A stretch of 64,000 bases of DNA from Oerskovia paurometabola (GCF_016907365.1 NZ_JAFBBV010000001.1:1364001-1428000); one strand, 5' to 3'; counted from the stretch's first letter, positions 8,951 through 18,346 are shown. Numbers and translations: made by a program. The notes: generated by a model from the letters alone, not told the origin.

Positions 8951-9093
8951 CGTGCTCCTCGTGGGGGGACGTGGGCACGCGGACCGAAGGACTCAGCAGA
9001 GAACGAGGGGGCTGAGGGCCGACCACGCGCGCCCTTGGCTCAGGAAGATGGCGAGCGGTCGGCGAGGACGGCTCGGGCTGAGTCAGGCGCGGG
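8951..9093 (-). promoter_or_regulatory. Attenuator region between polycysteine leader and sir
   Basis: 143-nt untranslated stretch. It carries the sir SD (8955-8960) within CACGAGGAG, read on the minus strand. It also holds a small hairpin with 6-bp arms CTCAGC/GCTGAG whose loop contains CCTCGT, a second possible partner of the SD. Mutually exclusive pairings with the leader gene suggest translational control. I cannot compute which fold wins. Confidence 0.5.
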
Positions 9094-9180
9094 TCAACAA
9101 CAACAGCAGAAGCTGTTGCGGGCGCAGGCCGTCGCCTCGTGACGCGTCGTCACGAGGAGGAGGTGCGCTGCCGTGGTCAT
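9094..9180 (-). CDS. Polycysteine leader peptide (28 aa), putative cysteine attenuator of the cys operon
   Basis: Small gene of 28 codons beginning MTTAAHLLLVTTRH and ending NSFCCCC before TGA; five of the last ten residues are Cys. The four terminal Cys codons (TGC TGT TGT TGT) lie at 9097-9108. The stop is 143 nt before sir on the same strand. Leaderless short ORFs with polycysteine tracts are known upstream of cysteine-synthesis operons in mycobacteria, where ribosome stalling at Cys codons raises operon expression. Here a TAGCGT hexamer sits 7 nt before the ATG with no SD, fitting a leaderless mRNA. Codons 8-10 (9151-9159) are perfectly complementary over 9 bp to the sir SD region (8955-8963), and also form an internal 10-bp hairpin (9135-9144 with 9148-9157). 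Confidence 0.82.
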   Translation of the reverse strand: MTTAAHLLLVTTRHEATACARNSFCCCC

Positions 9181-9220
9181 GGCGGGAACGCTACAGAGGC
9201 AGCGGGTGAATGAACACCCC
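9181..9220 (-). promoter_or_regulatory. cys operon promoter (leaderless)
   Basis: On the minus strand a -10 TAGCGT lies 7 nt before the leader ATG, and a weak -35 TGTTCA lies 17 nt further upstream. No ribosome binding site fits between. Confidence 0.5.
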
Positions 9221-9308
9221 CTGTCCGCATGGTGGATGGGTGTCTCAGACTTCGGCGCACCTCGGGCGGTGCGGGGAGGATGGGGTGAGCAGCGCCACGC
9301 CCATCTTT

Positions 9309-9343
9309 TTCCGACAGCGGCGTCAGCAAACTAGGATGTGGTC
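9309..9343 (+). promoter_or_regulatory. Promoter of the small membrane protein, leaderless
   Basis: TAGGAT at 9332-9337 ends exactly 6 nt before the ATG at 9344, so transcription probably starts at the start codon. A weak -35 TTCCGA lies at 9309-9314 with 17-nt spacing. Confidence 0.55.
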
Positions 9344-9694
9344 ATGGAAATCGTCTACAACGTGTTCGCGGTCCTGCACTTCGTCGGCTGGGCCATCGTC
9401 CTCGGCGGCTACTTCGTGTCGCTCAAGTCCGCCGCGCTCAACAAGGGCGTCTTCCACGGTGCCGCGACGGCTGCCGTCGCGGGCATCCTCATGGTGGGCG
9501 TCGCTGAGATGAGCGGCATGTGGGACGACGGCGGCCCCAGCATGATGAAGATCGGCATCAAGCTCGTCATCGCCGTGATCATCGCGGTCCTCGCGTTCAT
9601 CGGCGTGCGCCAGGGCGACAAGATCTCGCCCGCGCTCAAGCACTCGATCGGCGGCCTCACGCTGGTCAACATCATCGTCGCAGTCTTCGTCTGA
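9344..9694 (+). CDS. Small integral membrane protein, unknown function
   Basis: A 116-residue protein that is almost entirely hydrophobic, with four predicted membrane helices (about residues 6-24, 36-54, 66-86 and 98-116). The loops hold KSAALNKG, a WDDGGPSMMK segment and RQGDKISPALKHS. I do not recognise a family; the layout is reminiscent of small CopD/DUF2269-like proteins but no diagnostic histidines are evident beyond the first helix. The ATG at 9344 is preferred over an in-frame GTG at 9338 because of the perfectly placed -10 hexamer. Divergent from the cys operon. Confidence 0.8.
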   Translation: MEIVYNVFAVLHFVGWAIVLGGYFVSLKSAALNKGVFHGAATAAVAGILMVGVAEMSGMWDDGGPSMMKIGIKLVIAVIIAVLAFIGVRQGDKISPALKHSIGGLTLVNIIVAVFV

Positions 9695-9776
9695 CGCACG
9701 ACGCGACCCGGGCCGCGTGCGCCGCACCGGTCTGCCTGCCGGTCCGGACCGTCGGGTGAGGGTCGCGTAGATTGAC

Positions 9777-9810
9777 GAGCTCCCCGTACCCGTCAGGGTG
9801 CGGGGAGCTC
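9777..9810. terminator. Strong hairpin between two membrane protein genes
   Basis: Arms 9777-9791 and 9796-9810 pair over 15 bp with one G-T wobble and a 4-nt loop, followed by a short T-rich run (TGTCGTT). It lies 82 bp after the upstream stop and before the next start. Confidence 0.7.
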
Positions 9811-9849
9811 TGTCGTTCCGGCTCTGTCGTCGAGGAAGTGGGTGCGCGC

Positions 9850-10332
9850 GTGAGCGTGGTGGGAGAGGTGGTCGTCGGCCTGGTGATCCTGGTCGGGCTG
9901 GCCGGCATCGTGGTGCAGGTCCTGCCGGGCAACACGCTCGTGGGCGGGGCGATCCTGGTGTGGGCGATCATGACGGGCGGCACGACGGCGTGGGTCGTCT
10001 TCGCGGTGGCCGCGACCTTCGTCGTCGCGGCCGAGGGCGGCCAGCTCCTGCTCGCCGGCCGGCACATGCGGCGGGCAGAGGTCCCGTGGTCGACGCTCGC
10101 GTGGGGCGGCCTGGTGGGCGTGGTCGGGTTCTTCGTCATCCCTGTGGTCGGGCTGTTCATCGGCTTCGTGGCCGCGGTCTTCGTGGCCGAGCTGATCCGT
10201 CGGCGCGACCGACGAGCGGCCTGGCGGGCGACCGTCGCCGCGCTGCAGGCCACGGGCATCACGATCGTGGTCCAGCTGCTGGGAGGGCTGCTCGCGGCGG
10301 CGACGTGGGGCGTGGGTCTCGCGCTGACATGA
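9850..10332 (+). CDS. DUF456 family membrane protein
   Basis: A 160-residue hydrophobic protein with Gly-rich helices, a conserved-looking LPGNTLVGGAILVWA near the start and ALAWGGLVGVVGFFVIPVVGLFIGFVAAVFVAEL-type segments (only part cited). This pattern of small-residue (glycine-zipper) helices matches DUF456 proteins, whose role is unknown. Several in-frame GTGs exist. The GTG at 9850 is chosen because the purine run GAGGAA (9832-9837) precedes it and the hydrophobic part starts right after. Upstream codons would overlap the hairpin at 9777-9810. Confidence 0.75.
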   Translation: MSVVGEVVVGLVILVGLAGIVVQVLPGNTLVGGAILVWAIMTGGTTAWVVFAVAATFVVAAEGGQLLLAGRHMRRAEVPWSTLAWGGLVGVVGFFVIPVVGLFIGFVAAVFVAELIRRRDRRAAWRATVAALQATGITIVVQLLGGLLAAATWGVGLALT

Positions 10333-10353
10333 GCCCGGCGCCACGGGAGGTGC

Positions 10354-10408
10354 CGAGAACGGGGTCGAGGTCGTTCTGGAGGCCGGAACGACCTCAACCC
10401 CGTTCTCG
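10354..10408. terminator. Long imperfect hairpin between convergent genes
   Basis: Arms 10354-10376 and 10386-10408: 12 bp, one mismatch, then 10 bp, closed by a 9-nt loop. It sits between the ends of the DUF456 gene and the convergent acetyltransferase gene, so it probably terminates both. It shares TGCCGAGAACGGG with a second hairpin at 11166. Confidence 0.7.
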
Positions 10409-10492
10409 ACCACGTGACGGGGCCTGACCGGAAGAGTCAGGTCCGGCCGAGGGGGGAGGGGAGGGGCGCTCGGGTGTGGGGACGCGGGGGAC

Positions 10493-11095
10493 TCAGGCGC
10501 CGAGGCGTGCCCGCAGCCGGTACTCCAGACCGACCCGCACGGTCGGCCACTCGGCGGCCGTGACCGAGTAGACGACGGTGTCGCGCAGCGTGCCGTCGTA
10601 CCCGATCTGGTGGCTGCGCAGGACCCCGTCGAGCTTGGCGCCCAGGCGCTCGATCGCGGAGCGCGACTCGCGGTTGTGGAAGTGGGTGCGGAACTCGACC
10701 GCGATCGCGTCGAGGTCGTCGAACGCGTGCGCGAGCAGCAGGAGCTTCGCGGCAGGGTTCGCGCCCGTGCCCTGCGCCCCCGCGCGCTGCCAGGTGGCGC
10801 CGATCTCGACGCGCCGGTTGAGGGGGTCGATCCCGAGGAACGTCGTGATGCCCAGCACCTGGTCGTCGGCGTTGCGGACCACGACCCACGGGTTGGCCGT
10901 GCCCGCCTCACGGGCGGCGATCTTGTCCTGGATGTACACCGCCATCTCCTCGGGGGTCGGCACCGAGGTGTACCAGCGGTTCCACAGCTCGCCGTCGCGC
11001 ACGGCCTCGACGAGGGCGTCGTGGTGGTCCGCCCGCAGCGGGACGAGGCGCACGAGACGGCCGGTCAGGGTCACGGGGTCGGCGAAGACGTTCAC
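10493..11095 (-). CDS. GNAT-family N-acetyltransferase (RimJ/RimL-like)
   Basis: 200-residue acyl-CoA N-acyltransferase of the RimJ/RimL type that modifies free amines or protein N-termini. Visible blocks: the start LTGRLVRLVPLRADHHDALVEAV, VVVRNADDQVLGITTFLGIDPLNRRVEIGATW (beta 4), a coenzyme A loop QGTGANPAAKLLLL in place of the classic QxxGxG, and VEFRTHFHNRESRSAIERLGAKLDGVLR near the end. The frame is open further upstream, but the GTG at 11093-11095 follows a TAAGGT hexamer by 7 nt, consistent with a leaderless start. The target is unknown. Confidence 0.85.
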   Translation of the reverse strand: MNVFADPVTLTGRLVRLVPLRADHHDALVEAVRDGELWNRWYTSVPTPEEMAVYIQDKIAAREAGTANPWVVVRNADDQVLGITTFLGIDPLNRRVEIGATWQRAGAQGTGANPAAKLLLLAHAFDDLDAIAVEFRTHFHNRESRSAIERLGAKLDGVLRSHQIGYDGTLRDTVVYSVTAAEWPTVRVGLEYRLRARLGA

Positions 11096-11167
11096 GTGCC
11101 CGACCTTATCCGGCGCGCGGCCCGGGGCGCCCGGCAGCCCTGATCGTGGTCGCACGGTGGCCGGTTG

Positions 11168-11224
11168 CCGAGAACGGGACGGCGGCCGCCAGGGGCCGCG
11201 ACGCGACCGCAACCTCGTTCTCGG
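11168..11224. terminator. Nested hairpin upstream of the acetyltransferase gene
   Basis: Outer arms 11168-11176/11216-11224 (9 bp) and an inner GCGGCC/GGCCGC stem. It lies between two minus-strand genes, after the VOC gene stop at 11248, and so probably ends that transcript. Confidence 0.5.
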
Positions 11225-11247
11225 GGCGAACGCGCACGACCGACGGG

Positions 11248-11631
11248 TCACCCGACCGAGATCTCCGTCACGTAGAGCACGTTGCCGTCGAGGTCGCGCA
11301 TCGAGAACATGGGCGGGACACCGTCCCAGCGCAGCAGCTCGTCGACGCGCACGCCCTGTCGGGCGAGCGTCGCGTGGTCGGCGGCGGCGTCCGAGGTCGC
11401 GAGGCGGATGCCCGTGTCGGCCCCGGCCTCCTGGCCCTGGCCCTCCTGGACGAGAGCCACCGAGACCGCGGCGCCGGGCGGGGCGACCTCGATCCAGCGG
11501 AACCCTTCCTGGAGGTCGCCGTCCATGCGGACCTCGAAGCCCAGGGTGTCGCGGTAGAACGCGAGCGCGGCGTCCTGGTCGCGCACCGGGACCGCGACCG
11601 TGTGCAGGCCCGTGAAGTGGGTCGTCGTCAT
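11248..11631 (-). CDS. VOC-superfamily protein (glyoxalase/bleomycin-resistance fold)
   Basis: 127-residue single-domain VOC protein. Paired beta-alpha-beta-beta-beta halves are visible: THFTGLHTVAVPVRDQDAALAFYRDTLGFEV and, in the second half, RLATSDAAADHATLARQGV and FSMRDLDGNVLYVTE. Metal-ligand candidates are His10 (GLHTVAV) and acidic residues near the end, but substrate cannot be inferred. The ATG at 11629-11631 has a good SD (AAGGAGGAA), unlike most neighbouring genes. Confidence 0.85.
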   Translation of the reverse strand: MTTTHFTGLHTVAVPVRDQDAALAFYRDTLGFEVRMDGDLQEGFRWIEVAPPGAAVSVALVQEGQGQEAGADTGIRLATSDAAADHATLARQGVRVDELLRWDGVPPMFSMRDLDGNVLYVTEISVG

Positions 11632-11797
11632 GATTCCTCCTTGGCAGCGGGGCGCCCTCGACGGAGGGCGTCGTGGGGAGGACCGCGGCGAGGGCACGAA
11701 GTCATCGGTCGCCGGCCCGGGCGTGCGCGTCCCGTGAGCTTGCGGGACGCGTGCCGATGCGGGGAGTGTCGGTGCGCACGCCTAGGCTGGTGGGGCT

Positions 11798-14452
11798 ATG
11801 ACATCGCTCTTCGAGAACCTGCCGCTGCCCGGATTCGACCTCGCGTCCCTCGGGGACTCGTCGCGCCTGCCGACCACCGCGCCGCGGTGGGACGAGGCGC
11901 CCGACGGCGGAGGTTCCGCGCGCACGTCCGCCCGCCCGGGGCGGGGCTCGGCGGAGCGTGCCGACGCGGCGGGCCGCGACGAGGAGGGGCACCGCGTCGG
12001 TGGCTTCTCGCACATCGACCCGGACGCGCTGCTCGACGGGATGAACCCGCAGCAACGTGAGGCCGTGGTGCACGCGGGCAGCCCGCTGCTCATCGTGGCG
12101 GGTGCGGGCTCGGGCAAGACCCGGGTCCTGACGCACCGCATCGCGTACCTGCTCGCGACCGGCCGGGCGCGGCCGGGCGAGATCCTCGCGATCACCTTCA
12201 CCAACAAGGCCGCCGCGGAGATGCGCGAGCGCGTCGAGTCGCTCATCGGCCCCGCGGCCCGGTACATGTGGGTCTCGACGTTCCACTCGGCGTGCGTGCG
12301 GATCCTGCGCAAGGAGGCCGCGGCGCTCGGGCTCAAGTCGAGCTTCTCGATCTACGACGCGGCCGACTCGCAGCGGCTCATCACGCTCGTCAGCCGCGAG
12401 CTCAACCTGGACGTGAAGAAGTACCCGGCACGGACGCTGTCGAACAAGATCTCGGACCTCAAGAACGAGCTGATCGACCCCGAGCGCTACGCGCGGGAGA
12501 GCGGTGCCTCCGCTGCGGACGGCGCACAGGGTGCCGGTGGTCCGGCCAACGCGTTCGACCAGGTCCTCTCGGACGTCTACTCGCGCTACCAGGCCCGCCT
12601 GGCGCAGGCGCACGCGCTCGACTTCGACGACATCATCATGGCCACGGTCAACCTCCTGCAGGCCTTCCCGGCCGTCGCGGAGCACTACCGTCGCCGGTTC
12701 CGGCACGTGCTGGTCGACGAGTACCAGGACACCAACCACGCGCAGTACGTCCTGGTGCGCGAGCTCGCGGGGGCGAGCGCCCCGCCGGCGCAGGGCGAGG
12801 ACGGCACCTGGGTGCCGGGCACCATCCCGCCCGGCGAGCTGACGGTCGTCGGTGATGCCGACCAGTCGATCTACGCCTTCCGTGGCGCGACGATCCGCAA
12901 CATCCTCGAGTTCGAGGCCGACTACCCGAACGCCCGCACCATCCTGCTCGAGCAGAACTACCGCTCGACGCAGAACATCCTCTCGGCCGCGAACGCGGTC
13001 ATCTCGCGCAACATCGACCGCAAGCCCAAGCGCCTGTGGACGGACGCGGGGGCCGGCGTCAAGATCATCGGCTACGTCGCGGACAACGAGCACGAGGAAG
13101 CGCGCTTCATCGCCGAGGAGATCGACCGCCTCGGCGACTCGGACGGCGTGCGCCCGGGCGACGTCGCGATCTTCTACCGGACCAACGCGCAGTCCCGTGC
13201 CCTCGAGGAGGTGCTGATCCGCGTCGGCCTGCCGTACAAGGTCGTCGGCGGCACCCGCTTCTACGAACGGCGCGAGATCAAGGACGCGATCGCCTACCTG
13301 CGTGCCGTCGCGAACCCCGACGACGACGTGAACCTGCGCCGCATCCTCAACGTGCCCAAGCGCGGCCTCGGCGACCGCGCCGAGGCCCTCGTCGCGGCGT
13401 TCGCCGAGCGCGAGCGCATCTCGTTCGCGGCGTCGCTCGACCGCGCCGAGGAGATCCCGGGCATGACGACCCGGACCCTCAACCCGCTGCGCTCGTTCCG
13501 CGAGCTGTTCCACGGCCTGCTCGACCTGTACGCGACGGGCGCGACGCCCGCGGAGATCCTCGGAGCGGTCCTCGACCGTTCGGGCTACCTCGCCGAGCTG
13601 CGGGCCAGCGACGACCCGCAGGACGGGTCGCGCGTCGAGAACCTCGCCGAGCTGCACGCGGTCGCGAGCGAGTTCACCGAGCTCGAGCCCGAGGGCACGC
13701 TCACGGACTTCCTGGAGCGCGTCTCGCTCGTCGCGGACTCGGACCAGATCCCGTCGAGCGACGACGAGGGCCACGAGGGCAAGCCCGTCGTCGACCCGGG
13801 CGTCGTGACGCTCATGACGCTGCACACGGCCAAGGGGCTCGAGTTCCCCGTGGTGTTCCTCAGCGGCATGGAGGACGGCACGTTCCCGCACATGCGCTCG
13901 CTGCACGACGAGAGCGAGCTCGCCGAGGAGCGGCGCCTCGCGTACGTCGGCATCACGCGTGCCCGGGAGCGGCTCTACATCTCGCGCTCCGCGGTCCGGT
14001 CGGCATGGGGCATGGCCAACGAGTTCCCGCCCAGCCGGTTCCTCGACGAGATCCCCGAGGACCTGTGGGACTGGCGCCGCAAGGAGTCGTCCATGGCGAC
14101 CCTGCGCGGCCCGGGCGGCTACACGGGCGGGTGGGGCTCGTCGTCGGGCGGCTCACGCGGCGGCTCGGGCAGCGGCTACGGCTCCGGGGGCTCGGGCTCG
14201 CGCAACGGTGCGGTCCGCACGCGTACCGTCACGCCCAACCCCGACGGTCCGAAGTTCGGCTCGGCGACCCCGCGCAAGGAGGGGGACATCCCCTCGCTCG
14301 CGATCGGCGACAAGGTCACGCACGACGCCTACGGGCTCGGCACGGTCGTCGCGGTCGAGGGTGCGGGCACCAACGCGGTCGCCAAGATCGACTTCGGGGC
14401 GGACGGCACCAAGCGTCTCCTGCTGCGCTTCTCGCCCGTCACCAAGCTCTAG
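11798..14452 (+). CDS. pcrA: ATP-dependent DNA helicase, UvrD/PcrA type
   Basis: 3'-5' superfamily 1A helicase for nucleotide excision repair and clearing of replication or transcription blocks. Of 884 residues, about 80 form an acidic/Gly-rich N-terminal extension before [14 protein letters not shown] (Q motif). Walker A GAGSGKT starts at residue 102. Further motifs: [14 protein letters not shown] (Ia), VDEYQDTN (II), [13 protein letters not shown] (III), LEQNYRST (IV), [17 protein letters not shown] (V) and [17 protein letters not shown] (VI). A Gly/Ser-rich linker (about 765-800) leads to a C-terminal Tudor-like domain ([13 protein letters not shown]) that in PcrA contacts RNA polymerase. 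TAGGCT at 11783-11788 is the likely -10, giving an almost leaderless mRNA. Confidence 0.96.
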   Translation: MTSLFENLPLPGFDLASLGDSSRLPTTAPRWDEAPDGGGSARTSARPGRGSAERADAAGRDEEGHRVGGFSHIDPDALLDGMNPQQREAVVHAGSPLLIVAGAGSGKTRVLTHRIAYLLATGRARPGEILAITFTNKAAAEMRERVESLIGPAARYMWVSTFHSACVRILRKEAAALGLKSSFSIYDAADSQRLITLVSRELNLDVKKYPARTLSNKISDLKNELIDPERYARESGASAADGAQGAGGPANAFDQVLSDVYSRYQARLAQAHALDFDDIIMATVNLLQAFPAVAEHYRRRFRHVLVDEYQDTNHAQYVLVRELAGASAPPAQGEDGTWVPGTIPPGELTVVGDADQSIYAFRGATIRNILEFEADYPNARTILLEQNYRSTQNILSAANAVISRNIDRKPKRLWTDAGAGVKIIGYVADNEHEEARFIAEEIDRLGDSDGVRPGDVAIFYRTNAQSRALEEVLIRVGLPYKVVGGTRFYERREIKDAIAYLRAVANPDDDVNLRRILNVPKRGLGDRAEALVAAFAERERISFAASLDRAEEIPGMTTRTLNPLRSFRELFHGLLDLYATGATPAEILGAVLDRSGYLAELRASDDPQDGSRVENLAELHAVASEFTELEPEGTLTDFLERVSLVADSDQIPSSDDEGHEGKPVVDPGVVTLMTLHTAKGLEFPVVFLSGMEDGTFPHMRSLHDESELAEERRLAYVGITRARERLYISRSAVRSAWGMANEFPPSRFLDEIPEDLWDWRRKESSMATLRGPGGYTGGWGSSSGGSRGGSGSGYGSGGSGSRNGAVRTRTVTPNPDGPKFGSATPRKEGDIPSLAIGDKVTHDAYGLGTVVAVEGAGTNAVAKIDFGADGTKRLLLRFSPVTKL

Positions 14453-14690
14453 GCGCCAGGTCCCGACGCCGGTTCGTCCGGGAGGCCGTCGGCTCACCTG
14501 CACCGGGCGAGCGGCGCCGTCGGGCAGGTCAGGGCGCCTTTCCTGGCCTCGTCCGGCCGCCCGGCGGGCGTGCCGCGACGGGCACCGCTGCGCCTGCGGA
14601 CGCCCCCGGGGTGTGGCCAACGAGACAGCGCCCGAGCGGGGAGACGGCCCGCCCCGGGTAGGTCCCGGCGTGCTGCCGGGCTACCCTGTG
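14453..14690. other. Gene-free stretch before sucC promoter
   Basis: With the sucC control region this makes 304 bp without a gene. It holds an exact copy of the dispersed 17-bp repeat (14509-14525) and GC-rich partial palindromes, but no clear terminator. A TACCCT -10 at 14682-14687 drives sucC. Confidence 0.5.
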
Positions 14691-14716
14691 ACGGGATGTC
14701 TCGATGTCGAGACATC
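14682..14716 (+). promoter_or_regulatory. sucC promoter with palindromic operator
   Basis: -10 TACCCT (14682-14687) is followed at the expected transcription start by a perfect inverted repeat, 10-bp arms 14695-14704 and 14707-14716, core TCTCGATGTCGAGA. The same core with one change lies over the icd promoter (26416-26429). Position over the +1 region suits a repressor. Confidence 0.6.
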
Positions 14717-14756
14717 GGTTAGCCGGTCAGGCAGTCAGATGGAAGGACGACACAGG

Positions 14757-15929
14757 GTGGACCTGTTCGAATACCAGGCGCGCGACATCTTCGAGAAGCA
14801 CGGGGTTCCCGTGCTGGGCGGCGTGGTCGCCACGACCCCTGAAGAGGCTCGCGAGGGCGCTGAGAAGCTCGGTGGCGGGACCGTGGTCGTCAAGGCCCAG
14901 GTCAAGGTCGGCGGTCGCGGCAAGGCGGGCGGCGTCAAGCTCGCCCACTCGCCCGAGGAGACGGCCGAGAAGGCGTCCGAGATCCTCGGCATGGACATCA
15001 AGGGACACACGGTCCACCGCGTCATGATCGCGGAGGGCGCGAAGATCGCCGAGGAGTTCTACTTCTCGGTGCTCCTCGACCGGGCCAACCGCTCGTACCT
15101 CGCCATGGCGAGCGTCGAGGGCGGCATGGAGATCGAGGTCCTCGCGGTCGAGCGCCCCGAGGCGCTCGCCAAGGTCGCCGTGGACCCGACCGTCGGCATC
15201 GACCAGGCGAAGGCCGACGAGATCGTCGCCGCCGCCGGGTTCGCCGACGACGTCAAGGCACAGGTCGCCGACGTCATCCAGAAGCTGTGGACCGTCTACA
15301 AGGAGGAGGACGCGACCCTGGTCGAGGTCAACCCCCTGGTCCGCACCGAGGACGGCTCGATCGTCGCGCTCGACGGCAAGGTGACCCTCGACGAGAACGC
15401 CGGCTTCCGCCACGCGGACCACGAGGCGCTCGAGGACAAGGACGCGGCCGACCCTCTCGAGGCCAAGGCCAAGGAGAACGACCTCAACTACGTCAAGCTC
15501 GACGGCCAGGTCGGCATCATCGGCAACGGCGCGGGCCTCGTCATGAGCACGCTCGACGTCGTCGCCTACGCGGGTGAGCAGCACGGCGGCGTCAAGCCCG
15601 CCAACTTCCTCGACATCGGCGGCGGCGCGTCCGCGGCCGTCATGGCCGCGGGCCTGGACGTCATCCTCAACGACGAGCAGGTCAAGAGCGTGTTCGTGAA
15701 CGTCTTCGGCGGCATCACGGCGTGCGACGAGGTCGCCAACGGCATCGTCCAGGCGCTCGCGATCCTCGGCGACGAGGCGAACAAGCCGCTCGTCGTCCGC
15801 CTGGACGGCAACAACGTCGAGGAGGGGCGCGCGATCCTCGCGGAGGCGAACCACCCGCTCGTCACCCTGGCCGAGACGATGGACGGCGGCGCCGACAAGG
15901 CTGCCGAGCTGGCCAACGCCGCTTCCTGA
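14757..15929 (+). CDS. sucC: Succinyl-CoA synthetase (ADP-forming) beta subunit
   Basis: ATP-grasp subunit of the TCA-cycle enzyme that makes ATP from succinyl-CoA. 390 residues, the standard length. It begins [19 protein letters not shown] and shows [18 protein letters not shown], the magnesium-binding LVEVNPLV, the [13 protein letters not shown] loop and NFLDIGGGA near the subunit interface. The start is GTG at 14757, preceded by GGAAGGA at 14741-14747. sucD follows after 30 nt. Control is likely through the palindrome at 14695-14716. Confidence 0.97.
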   Translation: MDLFEYQARDIFEKHGVPVLGGVVATTPEEAREGAEKLGGGTVVVKAQVKVGGRGKAGGVKLAHSPEETAEKASEILGMDIKGHTVHRVMIAEGAKIAEEFYFSVLLDRANRSYLAMASVEGGMEIEVLAVERPEALAKVAVDPTVGIDQAKADEIVAAAGFADDVKAQVADVIQKLWTVYKEEDATLVEVNPLVRTEDGSIVALDGKVTLDENAGFRHADHEALEDKDAADPLEAKAKENDLNYVKLDGQVGIIGNGAGLVMSTLDVVAYAGEQHGGVKPANFLDIGGGASAAVMAAGLDVILNDEQVKSVFVNVFGGITACDEVANGIVQALAILGDEANKPLVVRLDGNNVEEGRAILAEANHPLVTLAETMDGGADKAAELANAAS

Positions 15930-15959
15930 CCCGAGACCCGAGAGAGAAAACAGACAGAC

Positions 15960-16847
15960 ATGGCAATCTTCATCAACGAGGACTCCAAGGTCATCGTCCA
16001 GGGCATGACGGGTTCGGAGGGCCAGAAGCACACGACGCGCATGCTGGCCTCCGGCACCAACATCGTGGGCGGCGTGAACCCGCGCAAGGCCGGCACGTCG
16101 GTCTCTTTCCCGAAGGGTGAGGGCACCGTCGACGTCCCCGTCTTCGGGTCCGTCGCCGAGGCGATCGCCGCCACGGGTGCCGACGTCTCCGTGATCTTCG
16201 TGCCCCCGGCGTTCACCAAGTCGGCGGTCGTCGAGTCCATCGAGGCCGGCATGCCGCTGACCGTCATCATCACCGAGGGCGTCCCGGTCGCGGACTCCGC
16301 GGAGTTCTTCACCCTGGCCGAGGCCAAGGGTGTCCGACTCATCGGCCCCAACTGCCCCGGCATCATCAGCCCCGGGAAGTCGAACGTCGGCATCATCCCG
16401 GCCGACATCACGGGCCCCGGCAAGATCGGGCTCGTCTCGAAGTCCGGCACGCTGACCTACCAGATGATGTACGAGCTGCGTGACTTCGGCTTCTCGACCG
16501 CGATCGGCATCGGCGGCGACCCGATCATCGGCACCACGCACATCGACGCCCTCGCGGCGTTCGAGGCGGACCCCGACACCGAGGCGATCGTCATGATCGG
16601 CGAGATCGGTGGCGACGCCGAGGAGCGTGCCGCGGCGTACATCCAGGCGCACGTGACCAAGCCGGTCGTCGGCTACGTCGCGGGCTTCACGGCTCCCGAG
16701 GGCAAGACCATGGGCCACGCCGGCGCCATCGTGTCCGGCTCGTCGGGCACCGCGCAGGCCAAGAAGGAGGCCCTCGAGGCCGCGGGCGTCAAGGTCGGCA
16801 AGACGCCGTCCGAGACCGCCGCTCTCATGCGCGAGATCCTCTCCTGA
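15960..16847 (+). CDS. sucD: Succinyl-CoA synthetase alpha subunit
   Basis: CoA-binding and phosphohistidine subunit, 295 residues. The start [21 protein letters not shown] matches the family. The CoA-domain blocks [10 protein letters not shown] and [14 protein letters not shown] and the active-site histidine region [17 protein letters not shown] are present. Cotranscribed with sucC (30-nt gap with a GAGAGAG purine run). Two stacked hairpins follow directly. Confidence 0.97.
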   Translation: MAIFINEDSKVIVQGMTGSEGQKHTTRMLASGTNIVGGVNPRKAGTSVSFPKGEGTVDVPVFGSVAEAIAATGADVSVIFVPPAFTKSAVVESIEAGMPLTVIITEGVPVADSAEFFTLAEAKGVRLIGPNCPGIISPGKSNVGIIPADITGPGKIGLVSKSGTLTYQMMYELRDFGFSTAIGIGGDPIIGTTHIDALAAFEADPDTEAIVMIGEIGGDAEERAAAYIQAHVTKPVVGYVAGFTAPEGKTMGHAGAIVSGSSGTAQAKKEALEAAGVKVGKTPSETAALMREILS

Positions 16848-16853
16848 TCACGT

Positions 16854-16877
16854 CCTGCTGAGCACCCGCTCAGCAGG
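16854..16877 (+). terminator. sucD terminator, first hairpin
   Basis: Perfect 10-bp stem, arms 16854-16863 and 16868-16877, 4-nt loop, 6 nt after the sucD stop. Confidence 0.75.
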
Positions 16878-16878
16878 T

Positions 16879-16917
16879 CCGACGGCGCCCGGCCACCCTT
16901 CGGCCGGGCGCCGTCGG
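16879..16917 (+). terminator. sucD terminator, second hairpin
   Basis: Perfect 16-bp stem, arms 16879-16894 and 16902-16917, 7-nt loop. Its arms contain the GACGGCGCC core seen in the dispersed repeat. No U tract. Confidence 0.75.
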
Positions 16918-17038
16918 CGTACCCTGTTCTTCCCGGACGCGCGCCGGCGCCCGGTCGCGCACCGGGCAGGTGCGCTGATCGCGGGCGCGCCGCCCGACCT
17001 GCACCGCCAGGGCCGACCGATCGACGACGATGGAGACC

Positions 17039-18325
17039 ATGACCACGCCCACCCAGTCCGTCGCCGGGCGACGGGCACCCCGTACGGTCGAGGAGCCCGC
17101 CCGCGGTCCTCGTCGTCCCCTCGAAGCCCCACGGCGCTGGATCTCGGGCATGGTCGCCGCGCTCCAGGCGCTCGCGCTCTCGCTGGCCGTGGTGATCCTG
17201 CCGGCCGTCGCGGCATTCCTCGCGTCCTCGGCCGGGCCCGGCGACGGCGACGCGGGGGGATGGGGCCAGTCGGTGTCGGTCGCGGCCGGGTTCTGGCTCC
17301 TGGCCCACGGCGTCCCGCTCGCGGCCGCAGGCACCTCGATCACCCTGGTGCCGCTCGGCCTCACGTTCCTGGTGGTCTTCACGTGCTTCGCGTCGGCCCG
17401 CCGCTCGGCGCACACCGCGACGTCGTCGTGGGCGGTCGGGGTCGGGGTCTACGCGGTCGCGACGCTCGTCATCGCGCTGCTCGCCGGGTCCGCCCCGGGG
17501 TGGGACGTCCTGTTCGCGCTGCTGGGCGGGACGGTCGTCGCGGGGGTCGGCCTCGGTGCCGGGATCCTCTCGCGCCCTGACGCTCCACGGGTCGGCGACC
17601 TGACCGCGGCCCTCGACCCCTACGTCCCGCCCGTCGTGCGGCTCGGGGCCCGTGCGGGCCTGCTGGGCCTGGCCCTGCTGGTCGGGGTGTCGAGCCTCGT
17701 GGTCGGCGCCTGGGTCGTCGCGGGCCGGGCGACGTCGGGGGACATCGTCGTGGGCCTTGCGCCAGGCCTGCTCGGCGGACTGATCCTCGCGGTCTCGCAG
17801 CTCGCGGTCGTCCCGAACCTGGTGCTCTGGGTGAGCTCCTGGATCGCGGGCCCCGGCTTCGTGGTGGGCGAGGGGAGCAGCTTCACGACGAGCGCGTCCG
17901 AGCCGGGTGCGCTGCCCGCCGTCCCCCTCCTGGGCGCCCTGCCCGGACCCGAGTGGACCACGGTCCTGGCCTCGTTCGCGCCCGTGGTCGTCGTGCTCCT
18001 GGGCGTCGTCGCCGGGGTGTTCGTGTGGCGACGCTGCGGTGGGCACGACGCCCGGTGGGCGGACCTGGGGCTCGCGCTGCTGGGTCTCGCCCTCACGGCC
18101 GGGCTGCTCGTGGTGACCCTGCAGCTCGTGGCGGGTGGCGCCGTCGGGCCGGGGCGCATGGCGCAGGTCGGTGCCCCGCCCCTGCTCGCCGGAGGCATCG
18201 TCGCCGCCGAGCTCGCGGGCGGGGCGGCGCTCGCCCTCGTGTGGGGCAAGGCCGCCGTCACCGAGCGGGTGCGTCACCGACACGACGACGCCGCGCCCGA
18301 CGACGCGGCCGCACCCGTCGACTGA
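17039..18325 (+). CDS. DUF6350 / PerM-like polytopic membrane protein
   Basis: 428 residues, about ten membrane helices, a basic N-terminal cytoplasmic tail and a short acidic His/Asp C-terminus. The position sucC-sucD-this gene-purN-purH matches the mycobacterial order in which Rv0955 (PerM) lies between sucD and purN. PerM is linked to cell division (FtsB stability) and persistence, so a division role is an inference from synteny and topology. The ATG at 17039 has a GGAGA SD ending 3 nt upstream; an in-frame ATG at 17030 would remove it. A 13-bp core of the dispersed repeat lies at 18137-18149. Confidence 0.8.
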   Translation: MTTPTQSVAGRRAPRTVEEPARGPRRPLEAPRRWISGMVAALQALALSLAVVILPAVAAFLASSAGPGDGDAGGWGQSVSVAAGFWLLAHGVPLAAAGTSITLVPLGLTFLVVFTCFASARRSAHTATSSWAVGVGVYAVATLVIALLAGSAPGWDVLFALLGGTVVAGVGLGAGILSRPDAPRVGDLTAALDPYVPPVVRLGARAGLLGLALLVGVSSLVVGAWVVAGRATSGDIVVGLAPGLLGGLILAVSQLAVVPNLVLWVSSWIAGPGFVVGEGSSFTTSASEPGALPAVPLLGALPGPEWTTVLASFAPVVVVLLGVVAGVFVWRRCGGHDARWADLGLALLGLALTAGLLVVTLQLVAGGAVGPGRMAQVGAPPLLAGGIVAAELAGGAALALVWGKAAVTERVRHRHDDAAPDDAAAPVD

Positions 18326-18346
18326 CGCGGGGGCGACCGGCCGGGC

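Noticed and set aside
9338..9346. GTG at 9338 as start of the small membrane protein
   Set aside because: It would fall between the -10 box and the predicted transcription start; ATG 9344 is at the exact leaderless distance.
14695..14716. Palindrome at sucC as a terminator
   Set aside because: It lies at the transcription start, 40 bp before the start codon, and recurs at the icd promoter, so an operator is the better reading.
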